Source: Rhodoferax sp. TS-BS-61-7
GTDB taxonomy: Bacteria; Pseudomonadota; Gammaproteobacteria; Burkholderiales; Burkholderiaceae_C
Direction of reading: 5' to 3'
DNA length: 64,000 nt
Assembly (NCBI RefSeq): GCF_002943465.1
Contig: NZ_PTQY01000003.1
Span: 310,001 to 374,000 of the forward strand
Shown here: one piece after another, positions 1-8,631 of the stretch
How the letters are laid out: each line of letters opens with the position of its first letter
Position numbering within the stretch: the stretch's first letter is position 1
Program-made: the position numbers and the translations under genes
The notes under the pieces: model-generated
What the model saw: the letters and a program-made list of their open reading frames with translations, nothing else
Told to the model about the DNA's origin: nothing
Database searches by the model: none

Positions 1-312
1 GTCAGAACCACGGCCAGTGTCCAGTGCAATCTTACCGAAGCCACCGGAAATGTACATGCCGGAATCGCCACCAGAAACACCACCGCGGGTCAAGCCGTCG
101 ATAGCCATCTTGGCGCCAGCAGCCATACCACCACCCAAGTCTTCTTTGGCTTCAAAAGTCACCAAGGAAGTGTCGTTACCCAAACCGGAGGTGTCACCAG
201 CGGGTGCGGAGGAAGCGCGGTAGCCAGCTGTGTAGTTACCAGTGATAGTCACTTGAGCGAAAGAAGCGCCGGAAGCAGCCAGAACGGCCAGGGCGATGAG
301 GGTCTTTTTCAT
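1..312 (-). CDS. Gram-negative porin, 5' part (runs off the window)
   Basis: This is the N-terminal 104 codons of an outer-membrane general diffusion porin of the Burkholderiales type. The start is the ATG whose complement lies at 310-312, with a GGAG ribosome site just upstream. The product opens with a typical Sec signal peptide (MKKTLIALAVLAASGASFAQ) and continues as the first beta strand (VTITGNYTAGYRAS). Glycine-rich strand and turn sequence follows (GGGMAAGAKMAIDG, GMYISGGFGKIALDTGRG), which fits the porin constriction and loop region. Codon use is more restricted than in the neighbours, as expected of a very highly expressed gene. The 3' part lies outside the window, so channel specificity cannot be judged. 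Confidence 0.9.
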   Translation of the reverse strand, partial: MKKTLIALAVLAASGASFAQVTITGNYTAGYRASSAPAGDTSGLGNDTSLVTFEAKEDLGGGMAAGAKMAIDGLTRGGVSGGDSGMYISGGFGKIALDTGRGSD

Positions 313-553
313 GTAGAAATACTCCAAGGTTAAACATAGAGCTCCGGACCGATTGTTCGGAACTCCGGGCCAACCTCCTATTCAGGAAGTTGGATGTATT
401 GCACCAGACGGGGGGGCGTTTGGCAAAGGAAAAGCCTGAAATATTAGGGTTCCTACGAGTTACCGTTGTTGGGTTGCAACAAATTGTTTGACTGTCATCC
501 AGCTCACCTTAACGTCATCCCCGGTAGACTCTTCCCATACTGGAAAGCACCCA

Positions 554-1171
554 ATGGACGCACTCTTCACCGCTGCAGATACGGCCCTGCGCACCCTGTT
601 TGCACAGCCACATGCTGCTACCCCCTGTCCCACCGTAGCTGAGTATGCAACCCAGCTGACGGACACCGAGAAACGCAAAGCAGCGGGACTGATGCGCGTG
701 AACCACGTGGGTGAAGTCTGCGCACAGGCACTCTATACAGCGCAGGCCCTGGCAACGCCCAACAAGGCGTTGCGCGAGCACTTCACCCAAGCCTGCACAG
801 AAGAAACCGACCATCTGGCCTGGACCGCGCAGCGGCTCAAGGAACTGGGCTCTCGCCCCTCTTTGTTGAACCCCCTGTGGTACGCGGGCGCTTTTGGCCT
901 GGGGCTGCTGGCGGGCCGTATGGGTGACGCTATCAGCCTGGGCTTTGTGGTGGAAACCGAGAAACAGGTGGGCGCCCACCTGCAAAGTCACCTGGAGTTG
1001 CTGCCCGAAGGTGACCATGCCTCTCGCGCCATCGTGGCGCAAATGCACGATGACGAGTTGCGCCACGCGCATGAAGCAGAAGAAGCCGGTGCCGCAGATT
1101 TGCCGCAACCTGTCAAAGACATGATGCGCGCCGCCGCCAAAGTGATGACCACCGTGGCGGAGCGGATCTAG
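554..1171 (+). CDS. coq7: 2-polyprenyl-3-methyl-6-methoxy-1,4-benzoquinone hydroxylase (Coq7)
   Basis: A 205-residue di-iron membrane-associated monooxygenase that carries out the C5 hydroxylation of demethoxyubiquinone in ubiquinone synthesis. The ferritin-like iron ligands are visible in order: E in [15 protein letters not shown], ExxDH in EETDHLAW, E in [11 protein letters not shown] and ExxxH in [13 protein letters not shown] chose the ATG at 554 ([16 protein letters not shown]), which matches the usual family N-terminus and follows a GGAAAG ribosome site. A longer reading from 488 adds residues unlike the family. The gene is monocistronic and converges on the OsmC-like gene 6 bp downstream. 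Confidence 0.93.
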   Translation: MDALFTAADTALRTLFAQPHAATPCPTVAEYATQLTDTEKRKAAGLMRVNHVGEVCAQALYTAQALATPNKALREHFTQACTEETDHLAWTAQRLKELGSRPSLLNPLWYAGAFGLGLLAGRMGDAISLGFVVETEKQVGAHLQSHLELLPEGDHASRAIVAQMHDDELRHAHEAEEAGAADLPQPVKDMMRAAAKVMTTVAERI

Positions 1172-1177
1172 GGCTTT

Positions 1178-1636
1178 TTACGCCTCGACCAAGTCAAACC
1201 CGGTCGTAATTTCGGCGGTTTTGCCCAGCATGATGCTGGCAGAGCAGTATTTTTCGTGGCTCATGGCAATGGCGCGCTCCACGGCGCTGGCGGGAATGCC
1301 TTTGCCAGTCACGGTGAACTGCATGTGGATTTTGGTGAACACTTTGGGATCCACCTCAGCGCGTTCGGCCGTGAGCTTGACGGTGCAGCCCTGCACATCG
1401 TGGCGGCCACGCTTCAAAATCAGCACCACGTCATAGGCGGTGCAGCCACCGGTGCCGGCCAGCACGGTTTCCAGCGGGCGGGGTGCCAGGTTTTGGCCGC
1501 CGTTTTCGGGCTTGGCCGCATCCGGCGCGCCATCCATCATCAAGGTGTGGCCGCTGCCCGTCTCAGCCACAAAACCCATGCCAGAGCGGGTATTCAAGCC
1601 GCCGGTCCAGCTCACTGTGCATTCCATGGTGTTCAT
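1178..1636 (-). CDS. OsmC/Ohr family protein
   Basis: A 152-residue protein of the OsmC family, cytoplasmic thiol peroxidases that reduce organic hydroperoxides. The two family cysteines are present, in GTGGCTAYDVVL and in SHEKYCSASIML. The opening MECTVSWTGGL suggests the true start may be the second methionine (complement near 1627), giving about 149 residues. It resembles the YhfA-like OsmC subgroup more than Ohr proper because the usual Ohr N-terminal signature is missing. It is transcribed towards coq7 and away from ilvA. Physiological substrate unknown. Confidence 0.85.
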   Translation of the reverse strand: MNTMECTVSWTGGLNTRSGMGFVAETGSGHTLMMDGAPDAAKPENGGQNLAPRPLETVLAGTGGCTAYDVVLILKRGRHDVQGCTVKLTAERAEVDPKVFTKIHMQFTVTGKGIPASAVERAIAMSHEKYCSASIMLGKTAEITTGFDLVEA

Positions 1637-1683
1637 CCTTCAATAAATTGCCCCGCGCGGGGCCAAAAATAGTTCGCTACAAT

Positions 1684-1719
1684 GCAATTAAACAGCCCCG
1701 CGCGGAGCTGGTTAATTGC
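1684..1719. promoter_or_regulatory. Long imperfect hairpin in the ilvA leader
   Basis: Arms GCAATTAAACAGC (1684-1696) and GCTGGTTAATTGC (1707-1719) pair with one mismatch around a GC-rich loop. A separate perfect palindrome, GCCCCGCGCGGGGC, lies about 25 bp upstream (1649-1662). The hairpin is between the divergent OsmC-like gene and ilvA, about 30 bp before the preferred ilvA start. It could be an operator or a leader-RNA structure; there is no U-tract for a terminator. Confidence 0.45.
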
Positions 1720-1751
1720 GTTTTCGCATATCCATACCGGAGTGTAGCCCC

Positions 1752-3374
1752 GTGAGTTCTCCCAAACCGCCCCCAACCCCCCACCTCACCCCGGCGGACT
1801 ACCTCAAGAAGATTCTGACCGCCCGCGTGTACGACGTGGCCAGCGAGACAGCCCTGGAACCAGCACGCGCCCTGAGCCGCCGCCTGCACAACACCGTGCT
1901 GTTTAAGCGTGAAGACCAGCAACCCGTGCGCAGCTTCAAGCTGCGCGGCGCCTACAACAAGATGGCGCAGATGCCTCCAGAGCAGATTGCGAAAGGTGTG
2001 ATTTGTGCGTCTGCCGGCAACCATGCGCAGGGCGTGGCCCTGTCGGCCAGCCGCATGGGCGTGCGCGCAGTCATCGTGATGCCAACCACCACCCCCCAGC
2101 TCAAAGTGGACGCCGTGCGTGGCTTTGGTGGCGAGGTGGTGCTGTTTGGCGAGAGCTATTCCGATGCGTACGGCCACGCCGTGACCTTGCAGGCCAAAGA
2201 GGGCCTGACCTTTGTACACCCGTTTGACGACCCGGACGTGATTGCCGGCCAGGGCACTGTGGCCATGGAAATCATGCGCCAAGTGCAGACGCTAGGCGCC
2301 GACAAGGCGGCCAAGTCCGGCCACAAAACCGGCAGCAAAACCGGCCCTGGCATTGACGCGGTGTTTGTGGCGATTGGTGGTGGCGGCCTGATCTCGGGTG
2401 TGGCCAACTACATCAAGGCCGTGGCGCCGGGCGTGAAAGTCATCGGCGTGCAGATGAACGACTCCAACGCCATGATCCAGTCGGTGGGCGCCAAGCAACG
2501 CGTGACCTTGCCGGATGTAGGCCTGTTCTCCGACGGCACCGCTGTGAAGCTGGTGGGCGAAGAAACCTTTCGCATCGCAAGCAACCTGGTGGACGACTAC
2601 GTGACCGTGGACACTGACGCGGTCTGCGCGGCCATCAAGGACATCTTTATCGACACCCGCTCTATCGTGGAGCCCGCGGGCGCCTTGGCGGTGGCGGCCA
2701 TCAAGCAATACGTGGCCACCCACAAGACCAAGGGCGAAACCTACGCCGCCATCTTGTGCGGTGCGAATATGAACTTCGACCGGCTGCGCTTTGTGGCCGA
2801 GCGGGCCGAGGTGGGCGAGGAGCGTGAGGCGCTGTTTGCAGTCACGATCCCCGAAGAACGAGGCAGCTTCAAGCGCTTTTGCGAGTTGATTGGCGAGTTG
2901 CCCGGGGGCACGCGCAATGTGACCGAGTTCAACTACCGCATCAGCGACGCCGCCAAAGCGCATGTATTTGTGGGCCTGAGCACGCAGGGCAAAGGCGAGT
3001 CGGCCAAGGTGGCCAAAAACTTCGAGAAACACGGCTTTAAAACCCTGGACCTCACGCACGACGAGCTGGCCAAAGAACACATCCGCCACATGGTGGGCGG
3101 CATCTCCAGCCTGGCGCAGGACGAACGCCTGCTGCGCTTTGTGTTCCCCGAGCGACCTGGGGCCCTGATGAAGTTTTTGAGCCTGATGCGCCCGGGCTGG
3201 AACATCAGCCTGTTCCACTACCGCAACCAGGGCGCCGACTACGGCCGCATTTTGGTGGGCCTGCAAGTGCCCAAGGCAGACGACCGGGCCTTCGCGCAGT
3301 TTCTGGAGACGCTGGGTTACCCCTATGTGGAAGAAACCGACAACCCGGTATACCGGATGTTTTTACAAAAATGA
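1752..3374 (+). CDS. ilvA: Threonine ammonia-lyase, biosynthetic (IlvA)
   Basis: A PLP-dependent deaminase converting threonine to 2-oxobutanoate, the first step of isoleucine synthesis. The PLP lysine motif SFKLRGAYNKM lies near residue 55 and the phosphate-binding GGGGLISG near residue 215. Two C-terminal ACT-like regulatory domains follow (FAVTIPEERGSFKRF and LLRFVFPERPGALMKF), the arrangement of the feedback-inhibited biosynthetic enzyme. I prefer the GTG at 1752 (MSSPKPPPTP, 540 aa), which has a GGAG site 9 bp upstream, over an earlier TTG at 1716. An extra Lys/Gly/Thr-rich stretch (KSGHKTGSKTG) precedes the glycine loop. The stop codon is part of a dispersed repeat element. Confidence 0.95.
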   Translation: MSSPKPPPTPHLTPADYLKKILTARVYDVASETALEPARALSRRLHNTVLFKREDQQPVRSFKLRGAYNKMAQMPPEQIAKGVICASAGNHAQGVALSASRMGVRAVIVMPTTTPQLKVDAVRGFGGEVVLFGESYSDAYGHAVTLQAKEGLTFVHPFDDPDVIAGQGTVAMEIMRQVQTLGADKAAKSGHKTGSKTGPGIDAVFVAIGGGGLISGVANYIKAVAPGVKVIGVQMNDSNAMIQSVGAKQRVTLPDVGLFSDGTAVKLVGEETFRIASNLVDDYVTVDTDAVCAAIKDIFIDTRSIVEPAGALAVAAIKQYVATHKTKGETYAAILCGANMNFDRLRFVAERAEVGEEREALFAVTIPEERGSFKRFCELIGELPGGTRNVTEFNYRISDAAKAHVFVGLSTQGKGESAKVAKNFEKHGFKTLDLTHDELAKEHIRHMVGGISSLAQDERLLRFVFPERPGALMKFLSLMRPGWNISLFHYRNQGADYGRILVGLQVPKADDRAFAQFLETLGYPYVEETDNPVYRMFLQK

Positions 3375-3420
3375 TAGCTGCTCGCGCATATTCCATGCGG
3401 GCTAGAGCCTGATTTAACCC
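3366..3420 (+). repeat. Dispersed Comamonadaceae-type repeat, copy 1 (ilvA 3' end)
   Basis: It contains TGATAGCTGCTCGCGCA followed by GCGGGCTAGAGCC, matching the core seen about 12 times in this window. The element supplies the TGA that ends ilvA. Confidence 0.8.
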
Positions 3421-3893
3421 TTAACGCGCGGCGGCAGCTCCAATAGCAGCTGGGCACCGCTGCGTTCCAGCGTGGCGCTGCGGCCCTGCACCGCGCGCAG
3501 CATCCAGCCGTCGGCCACGGGAGCGCCCACCGCCACCGGTTTGGCCGCCTTGCCATCCACCCCAATCAGCGCAGCACCGCCGGCCTGCTGGTCCACCACA
3601 CCCATCAGGACAAAGCGTGCCGACTCGGCCACCGGCACAGGTGCCCCTGCTGCGGACGCCACGCCAGCATCGCTGGCAGCGCCGCCCAGCGCACGCGCGA
3701 CCAAACCGGTGTCCAGCGTCGCCTCGGGTGCTTGCACCGCCGCTACAGCCGGGCCGGGGGCCGGGCCGCTGAGCTTGAGCGCCCAATACGCCGCACTGGC
3801 CGCCGCAGCGGCCGACAGCAACAGCGCCGCCAAGCGGGCTGGCCACAGCGATGTACCAAGGGTTACAGACAGTGCCATGCGGCGCATTATCAT
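3414..3893 (-). CDS. gspC: Type II secretion system protein C (GspC-like)
   Basis: A 159-residue inner-membrane protein expected to link the secretin to the inner-membrane platform of the T2SS. It has one N-terminal membrane anchor (LWPARLAALLLSAAAAASAAYWALKL), an Ala/Pro-rich linker and a C-terminal homology-region-like domain (ARFVLMGVVDQQAGGAALIGVDGKAAKPVAVG). This is the short form without a PDZ domain. I start it at the ATG complement 3891-3893 (MIMRRMALS); the longer open frame overlaps gspG. It is divergent from gspG with about 58 bp between starts, whereas gspC is usually the first gene of the same operon. Assignment rests on domain layout and context. Confidence 0.8.
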   Translation of the reverse strand: MIMRRMALSVTLGTSLWPARLAALLLSAAAAASAAYWALKLSGPAPGPAVAAVQAPEATLDTGLVARALGGAASDAGVASAAGAPVPVAESARFVLMGVVDQQAGGAALIGVDGKAAKPVAVGAPVADGWMLRAVQGRSATLERSGAQLLLELPPRVKG

Positions 3894-3951
3894 GGAAGCC
3901 AAGCCCTCGCACCCTGTGTGCCCCGCATCCACTCTTTCACCACCACCAGCC

Positions 3952-4383
3952 ATGCGCCATTTGTCACCTTCACGCATCCCCACGCGGGGCTTCACCCTCA
4001 TCGAGCTGATGGTGGTGCTGGTCATCATCGGCGTGTTGGCTGCGCTCATCGTGCCCAATGTGCTGGACCGTGCCGACGACGCCCGCGTGACCGCCGCTAA
4101 AACCGACATTGCCAACCTGGGCCAGGCGCTCAAGCTCTACAAGCTGGACAACCAACGCTACCCCAGCAGCGAACAAGGCCTGCAAGCCCTGGTGACAAAG
4201 CCCACGGCAGGGGTGGTGCCACCCAACTGGCGCCCCTATGTGGACAAGCTGCCCAACGACCCCTGGGGACGCCCCTACCTGTACATGAACCCCGGCCTCA
4301 AAGGCGAGATTGACGTGTTGAGCCTGGGCGCCGACGGCCAACCTGGCGGCGAAGGCAAAAACGCCGACATCGGCAACTGGTAG
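3952..4383 (+). CDS. gspG: T2SS major pseudopilin GspG
   Basis: A 143-residue major pseudopilin whose polymer forms the periplasmic piston. The prepilin peptidase site is RGFTLIELMVVLVIIGVL, with cleavage after the glycine and the conserved +5 glutamate. The C-terminus has the GspG signatures LYKLDNQRYPSSEQGL, NDPWGRPYLY and SLGADGQPGGEG (calcium-binding loop). The start at 3952 gives the usual short leader before the cleavage site; the open frame extends much further upstream through the gspC region and is not used. First gene of a tightly packed plus-strand operon running to gspE. No prepilin peptidase gene is in the window. Confidence 0.96.
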   Translation: MRHLSPSRIPTRGFTLIELMVVLVIIGVLAALIVPNVLDRADDARVTAAKTDIANLGQALKLYKLDNQRYPSSEQGLQALVTKPTAGVVPPNWRPYVDKLPNDPWGRPYLYMNPGLKGEIDVLSLGADGQPGGEGKNADIGNW

Positions 4384-4402
4384 GGCCACCGCCGCGCACC
4401 CC

Positions 4403-4837
4403 ATGCCCCGGCGCGCCACAGGCTTCACCCTGCTCGAACTGCTCGTCGTGGTGGCCATCGTCGCCATCGCCTCAGCAGGTGTCGCGTTCAGCCTGCAAGA
4501 TGCCTCGCGTACCCGCCTGGACCGCGAGGCCCAGCGCCTGGCCGCCCTGCTGGAGTCCGGCCGCGCCCAGTCCCGCGCCAGCGGTGTGCCCATGCGCTGG
4601 CGCGTGACACCCCAAGGGTTTGTGTTCGATGGATCGGCAGCTGGCACAACCGCACTGCCCACCGCCTGGCAGCACCCCGAAACCCAGGCCCACAGCAGCG
4701 CCCCCGTAGTGCTGGGCCCCGAACCCCTGATTGGCGCCCAGCAGGTGCGGCTGTGGTTGCAGGACACGCCCACGCGCAGCCTGTGGGTGGCCACCGATGG
4801 TCTGCGGCCTTTTTCCGTGCAGAACACCGCGCCATGA
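4403..4837 (+). CDS. gspH: T2SS minor pseudopilin GspH
   Basis: A 144-residue minor pseudopilin. The N-terminus MPRRATGFTLLELLVVVAIVAIAS carries a prepilin cleavage site with a very short leader, the +5 glutamate and the hydrophobic helix. The remainder has the poorly conserved GspH globular domain, with a conserved tail (SLWVATDGLRPFSV). It begins 19 bp after gspG and ends in an ATGA overlap with gspI, so translation is probably coupled. It should act in the tip complex or in pseudopilus assembly together with GspI, GspJ and GspK. Confidence 0.9.
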   Translation: MPRRATGFTLLELLVVVAIVAIASAGVAFSLQDASRTRLDREAQRLAALLESGRAQSRASGVPMRWRVTPQGFVFDGSAAGTTALPTAWQHPETQAHSSAPVVLGPEPLIGAQQVRLWLQDTPTRSLWVATDGLRPFSVQNTAP

Positions 4838-5202
4838 CCACCCGCCACCGGCCCATGGCGGGCTTCACGCTGGTGGAGGTCCTGGTGGCGCTGGCCATCG
4901 TGGCGGTCACCCTGCTGGCCGGCTTGCAAGCCACCTCGTCCCTCACGCGCAACGCCGAGCGCCAGGCCGACCGGCTGCTGGCCCAGCTGTGCGCCGAAAA
5001 CGCGCTGGCCCAGGTACGCCTATCCCAGCAACTGCCCGACGTGAGTGACAGCACTCGCCCCTGCGAGCAGGCCGGCCGCGTGCTGGAGCTGCGCCTGCTG
5101 GTGCAGACCACGCCCAACCCCAACTTCCGCCGCGTGGAGGCGCGCCTGGCGCGCGATGGCACGCCGCTGCTGCAACTCAGCACCGTGGTGGGGCGCTTCT
5201 GA
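4834..5202 (+). CDS. gspI: T2SS minor pseudopilin GspI
   Basis: A 122-residue minor pseudopilin starting at the ATG that overlaps the gspH stop. The leader MTTRHRPMAGFTLVEVLVAL gives a prepilin cleavage site after the glycine. The family features after the helix are LLAGLQATSSLTRNAERQADRLLAQLCAENAL, with the alpha-helical extension containing CAEN, and LLVQTTPNPNFRRVEARL. GspI nucleates the GspIJK tip complex in characterised systems. It is followed directly by gspJ with one base between stop and start. Confidence 0.92.
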   Translation: MTTRHRPMAGFTLVEVLVALAIVAVTLLAGLQATSSLTRNAERQADRLLAQLCAENALAQVRLSQQLPDVSDSTRPCEQAGRVLELRLLVQTTPNPNFRRVEARLARDGTPLLQLSTVVGRF

Positions 5203-5203
5203 C

Positions 5204-5878
5204 ATGCACGGAATCACACGCGAACGCCATGGACGACAGGCCGGCTTCACCTTAGTCGAGCTGTTGGTGGCGCTGGCCCTAATGGCGCTGATGGCGGGCA
5301 TGGCCTGGCGCGTGCTGGCCGGCATGCAAACCGCGCTGGAGGTGAACCGCCAGCATGCCGATGCCGTGCTCACCCTGGAGGCCGGACTAGGCCAATGGAG
5401 CGCCGACCTGGACGCCCTGGTCGCCCTGCCCCAGACCCGCACGCTGGAATGGGACGGCCGCGCCCTGCGCCTGACGCGCCGCCTGCCCGGTGACGAGGGT
5501 GCTGTGGTGGTGTGCTGGACACGCGCCGAACGCGATGGCGTAGCCCAGTGGCTACGCTGGCAGTCGGCCCCCGTGTCCACGCGTGAGGCCTGGCTCACCG
5601 CCTGGGCCGCGGCCAACGCCTGGGTGCAAGGGGCCGACACCAGCACCCGCACGCGCGAAGTCCGCATCACCGCGATGCCGCAGTGGCAGCTGTTTTACTA
5701 CCGCACCGGCGCTTGGAGCAACCCGCTCTCCAGCGCCGGCAGCAGCCCCGGCGGTGAGGCCAACGCCAGCCTGCCCGAAGGCATACGCCTGGTGCTGACG
5801 CTGCCCGCCGCCCACGCCCTGCCCGGCACGCTGGTGCGGGACTGGGCCCGTAAACACAGCGCGGGGGCCATGCCATGA
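5204..5878 (+). CDS. gspJ: T2SS minor pseudopilin GspJ
   Basis: A 224-residue minor pseudopilin. The prepilin motif QAGFTLVELLVALALMALM occurs after a short leader (MHGITRERHGR). The globular domain keeps the GspJ pattern (QWSADLDAL, LRLTRR, WQLFYYR.GAWSNPLSS), where the last block is diagnostic. I use the ATG at 5204 because the open frame upstream overlaps gspI entirely. The stop overlaps the gspK start by four bases (ATGA). Expected to form the pseudopilus tip with GspI and GspK. Confidence 0.92.
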   Translation: MHGITRERHGRQAGFTLVELLVALALMALMAGMAWRVLAGMQTALEVNRQHADAVLTLEAGLGQWSADLDALVALPQTRTLEWDGRALRLTRRLPGDEGAVVVCWTRAERDGVAQWLRWQSAPVSTREAWLTAWAAANAWVQGADTSTRTREVRITAMPQWQLFYYRTGAWSNPLSSAGSSPGGEANASLPEGIRLVLTLPAAHALPGTLVRDWARKHSAGAMP

Positions 5879-6831
5879 AAGCGCAGCGTGGCGCCGCCAT
5901 CCTCACTGCCATGTTGCTGGTCACGCTGGTGGCCACGCTGAGTGCGGCGGCCCTGTGGCAGCAGTGGCGCGCCATCGAGGTCGAGACGGCCGAACGCGCC
6001 AGCGCCCAGTCGCGCTGGCTGCTGCAGGGGGCGGCCGACTGGGCCCGCCTGATCCTGCGCGAAGACGCACGCAACGCAACGGTAGACCACCTGGGAGAAC
6101 CCTGGGCCGTGACCCTTCAAGAGGCACAACTCTCCAGCTTTCTGGGCAACAGCACCGAGGCCCTGGGCGAGAACCTGCAAGGCGCCTACCTCTCGGGGCA
6201 AATCACCGACCTGCAGTCCCGCCTGAATGTGCTCAACCTGGTGCAGGACGGCCGCGTACACGCACCCACCCTGCAGGCCTTTGGGCGTCTGTTTGAAGCC
6301 CTGCAACTTCCCCCTGCCGAACTGATGGTGCTGGTAGCGCAGCTGCAGGCCGCACTGGCCGCGCCAGAAAGCACTACCAGCACCTCCGCGGGCAACCTGC
6401 TGCACCCGCTGCTGCCACGCAGCCCCGAGCAGTTGGCCTGGCTGGGCCTCTCGGCCGGCACCGTGGCGCGCCTGCAAACCCATGTGGTGGTTCTGCCCGA
6501 GCGCACCCCGGTCAACCTCAATACCGCCTCGGCCCTGGTGCTGCACGCCAGCATCCCGGCGCTGGACCTGGCTCTCGCGCAACGCCTGGTGCAAAGCCGG
6601 GCACAAAACCACTTTCGGTCCCTGGCTGATGTGGTGCAGGCATCAGGTATTGCCGAACTGGCCCTGAACGACGGCATGCACAGCGTGGGCTCGCGTTACT
6701 TCGATGTGCGCGTGCGCCTGCGGCTGGGCAGCGTGCTGAGCCAGGAACACACCCGCATGCAACGCGAAGGCCTGCTGGTGAAAGCCCTATGGACCACACG
6801 GGAGACGCCACAGGGGGCGTCCGTACAATGA
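5875..6831 (+). CDS. gspK: T2SS minor pseudopilin GspK
   Basis: A 318-residue large minor pseudopilin that caps the tip. The N-terminus MKAQRGAAILTAMLLVTLVATLSAAALWQ has the GspK-type cleavage site (RGAAILTAML), lacking the +5 glutamate as is normal for this subunit. Characteristic motifs follow: DQQ/DLQSRLNVLNL, the helix-hairpin-helix-like segment VNLNTASALVL, and a C-terminal strand ending SVLSQEHTRMQREG. It overlaps gspJ by four bases and is followed 46 bp later by gspL. Confidence 0.92.
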   Translation: MKAQRGAAILTAMLLVTLVATLSAAALWQQWRAIEVETAERASAQSRWLLQGAADWARLILREDARNATVDHLGEPWAVTLQEAQLSSFLGNSTEALGENLQGAYLSGQITDLQSRLNVLNLVQDGRVHAPTLQAFGRLFEALQLPPAELMVLVAQLQAALAAPESTTSTSAGNLLHPLLPRSPEQLAWLGLSAGTVARLQTHVVVLPERTPVNLNTASALVLHASIPALDLALAQRLVQSRAQNHFRSLADVVQASGIAELALNDGMHSVGSRYFDVRVRLRLGSVLSQEHTRMQREGLLVKALWTTRETPQGASVQ

Positions 6832-6877
6832 AGCGCAACCCAGCCCCCACTGCCCACCCCAGGATGTTTGTATCTCC

Positions 6878-8137
6878 ATGACCCGCCACGCCGTGTTGCT
6901 CCCCCTGCTGCAGGACGTGCCTGCGGGCACCAGCGTGCAGGCCGATGGCTTGTGGGAAAGTGTGCGCAGTGCTGACGGCCTGCATGCCACCGAACACCTG
7001 GCCCTGCCCGAATTGCCCGTCTTAGCCCACCGGGCCAGCACCGCAGAAACCGTAGCCATCGTGCCGGCAGCAGCCCTGTCATGGCACCGCGTGCAACTGC
7101 CCGCCGGCACCTTGCGAGGTGGCTGGCGCAGCAGTGGCGCTGGCCGGTTGCGCAACATCCTCGAAGGTTTGCTAGAAGACCAGCTGCTGGACGAGCCCGC
7201 CCAGCTGCATTTCGCCCTGCCGCCCCACGCCAAAGACACCGCGCCAATGTGGGTGGCGGTGTGCCGGCAGCAGTGGCTGCGCAACCATCTGGCAGCACTG
7301 GCCCACGCGGGCCACCGCATCCAGGCCATCGTGCCCGAGTGGGCGCCTAGCGACGACGCCAGTGGCCTGTGGTGCACGGGAAATGACCACGATGCCCACT
7401 GGGTATGGATCAACGACCAAGGCGTGCACCGCCGCCCCTGGGACGGCCACAGCCCGCCCGCCCTGCCCGACGAGGCGACCCAGGGCCCGGTGTGGGCCGA
7501 GGCCCCCCTGGCCGCCAACGCAGAACACAGCCTGCAGCGCGAAGTGCAGGTGCAGCCTCGCGCCCAGCGCCTGCTGGACTGTAGCCACAGCCCCTGGAAC
7601 CTGGCGCAGGGCGAACTGACGCCCAGCCACCCGGGCTGGGGCAGCCTGCGGCAAAGCCTGGTCAGCCTGTGGCAAGCCCCGGCCTGGCGCCCGGCGCGCT
7701 GGGCGGCCCTGGCCCTGGTGCTGGTGCAACTCTTGGGTGTGCAGGGCTACGCCTGGTGGGCGCAGCAACAGCTGGCCCAGCGCCGCACTGCACTGCACAA
7801 CGTGCTGCAAACCACCTTTCCGGCCACCACCGTGGTGATTGACGCCCCGCTGCAAATGGAGCGTGCAGTGGCCAGCCTGCGCCAGTCGGGCGGCAATGCC
7901 GCCCGCGGCGACCTGGAAAGCCTGCTCGCAGCACTCGGCGGATCAGAGAACTTTGAGCCCCTGATGCATACCGGACCTGCGCAAGCAGCTATGGAATTTG
8001 TAGCAGGCGAACTGCGTATAGATGCGTTGCCCCTGAGCCCCGAACCAGTGGAGGCACTGCGCCGCCAACTCGCCGATGTGGGCTACACCCTGCAGGCCGA
8101 AGGCAACCGCCTGCGCCTGCGCGCCACCACACCCTGA
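6878..8137 (+). CDS. gspL: T2SS inner-membrane protein GspL
   Basis: A 419-residue bitopic protein. The first ~260 residues form the cytoplasmic actin-like domain that recruits the GspE ATPase (ALPELPVLAH, LRNILEGLLEDQLL). One membrane span follows (AALALVLVQLLGVQGYAWWAQQQ, about residues 270-290), then a periplasmic ferredoxin-like domain that pairs with GspM (ELRIDALPLSPEPVEALRRQL). It starts 46 bp after gspK, a slightly larger gap than elsewhere in the operon, and ends 5 bp before gspM. Sequence conservation is low in this family, so order in the operon is an important part of the evidence. Confidence 0.88.
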   Translation: MTRHAVLLPLLQDVPAGTSVQADGLWESVRSADGLHATEHLALPELPVLAHRASTAETVAIVPAAALSWHRVQLPAGTLRGGWRSSGAGRLRNILEGLLEDQLLDEPAQLHFALPPHAKDTAPMWVAVCRQQWLRNHLAALAHAGHRIQAIVPEWAPSDDASGLWCTGNDHDAHWVWINDQGVHRRPWDGHSPPALPDEATQGPVWAEAPLAANAEHSLQREVQVQPRAQRLLDCSHSPWNLAQGELTPSHPGWGSLRQSLVSLWQAPAWRPARWAALALVLVQLLGVQGYAWWAQQQLAQRRTALHNVLQTTFPATTVVIDAPLQMERAVASLRQSGGNAARGDLESLLAALGGSENFEPLMHTGPAQAAMEFVAGELRIDALPLSPEPVEALRRQLADVGYTLQAEGNRLRLRATTP

Positions 8138-8142
8138 CCACC

Positions 8143-8631
8143 ATGGCCCGCTCTTCATCCCCCCCTGCCGCCGCCACGTGGTGGGCCCAGCGCCCACCGC
8201 GCGAACAGCGCCTGCTGCTGGCCGCAGCCCTGCTGCTGGGCGCTGCTCTGCTCTGGACCCAGCTGCTGGCCCCGGCCTGGCGCACGGTACGCAGCTTTGA
8301 AGCCCAGCGCAGCGCGCTGGACACCCAGCTGCAGCGCATGCTGCAGCTGCAGGCACAAGCGCAACGCCTGCAAGCCCTGCCCACACTAAACGCCCAGGGC
8401 AGCCAGCAAGCCCTGCAACGGGCGGTGACCGAGGTTTTGGGGGCCCAAGGCAGCTTGCAGGTGCAGGGCAATGTGGCCACCGTGACCCTGCGCCAGGCCA
8501 GCCCCGAGGCGCTGGCCCAGTGGCTGGCCCGCACCCGCACCAGCGCCCGCCTGGTGCCGCACGAAGCCCAGTTGCAACGCAGCCCACAAGGCTGGAGTGG
8601 CACCGTACGCCTATTGTTGGGGCCCACATGA
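8143..8631 (+). CDS. gspM: T2SS inner-membrane protein GspM
   Basis: A 162-residue bitopic protein expected to dimerise with GspL. There is a short cytoplasmic N-terminus (WWAQRPPREQRLL, the usual GspM opening), one membrane helix (LLLAAALLLGAALLWTQLL), a coiled-coil-like Gln-rich stretch (QLQRMLQLQAQAQRLQAL) and a small periplasmic domain ending SGTVRLLLGPT. The stop overlaps the gspN start (ATGA), indicating coupled translation. The assignment is by membrane topology, N-terminal motif and position between gspL and gspN. Confidence 0.87.
   Translation: MARSSSPPAAATWWAQRPPREQRLLLAAALLLGAALLWTQLLAPAWRTVRSFEAQRSALDTQLQRMLQLQAQAQRLQALPTLNAQGSQQALQRAVTEVLGAQGSLQVQGNVATVTLRQASPEALAQWLARTRTSARLVPHEAQLQRSPQGWSGTVRLLLGPT

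Noticed and set aside
2292..3266. 324-codon open frame antisense to ilvA.
   Set aside because: Low-complexity His/Ala/Gly-rich translation typical of the reverse strand of a high-GC gene.
3472..3951. Long upstream extension of the gspG frame.
   Set aside because: It would put ~160 residues before the prepilin leader, which must be short; the gspC gene occupies this region on the other strand.
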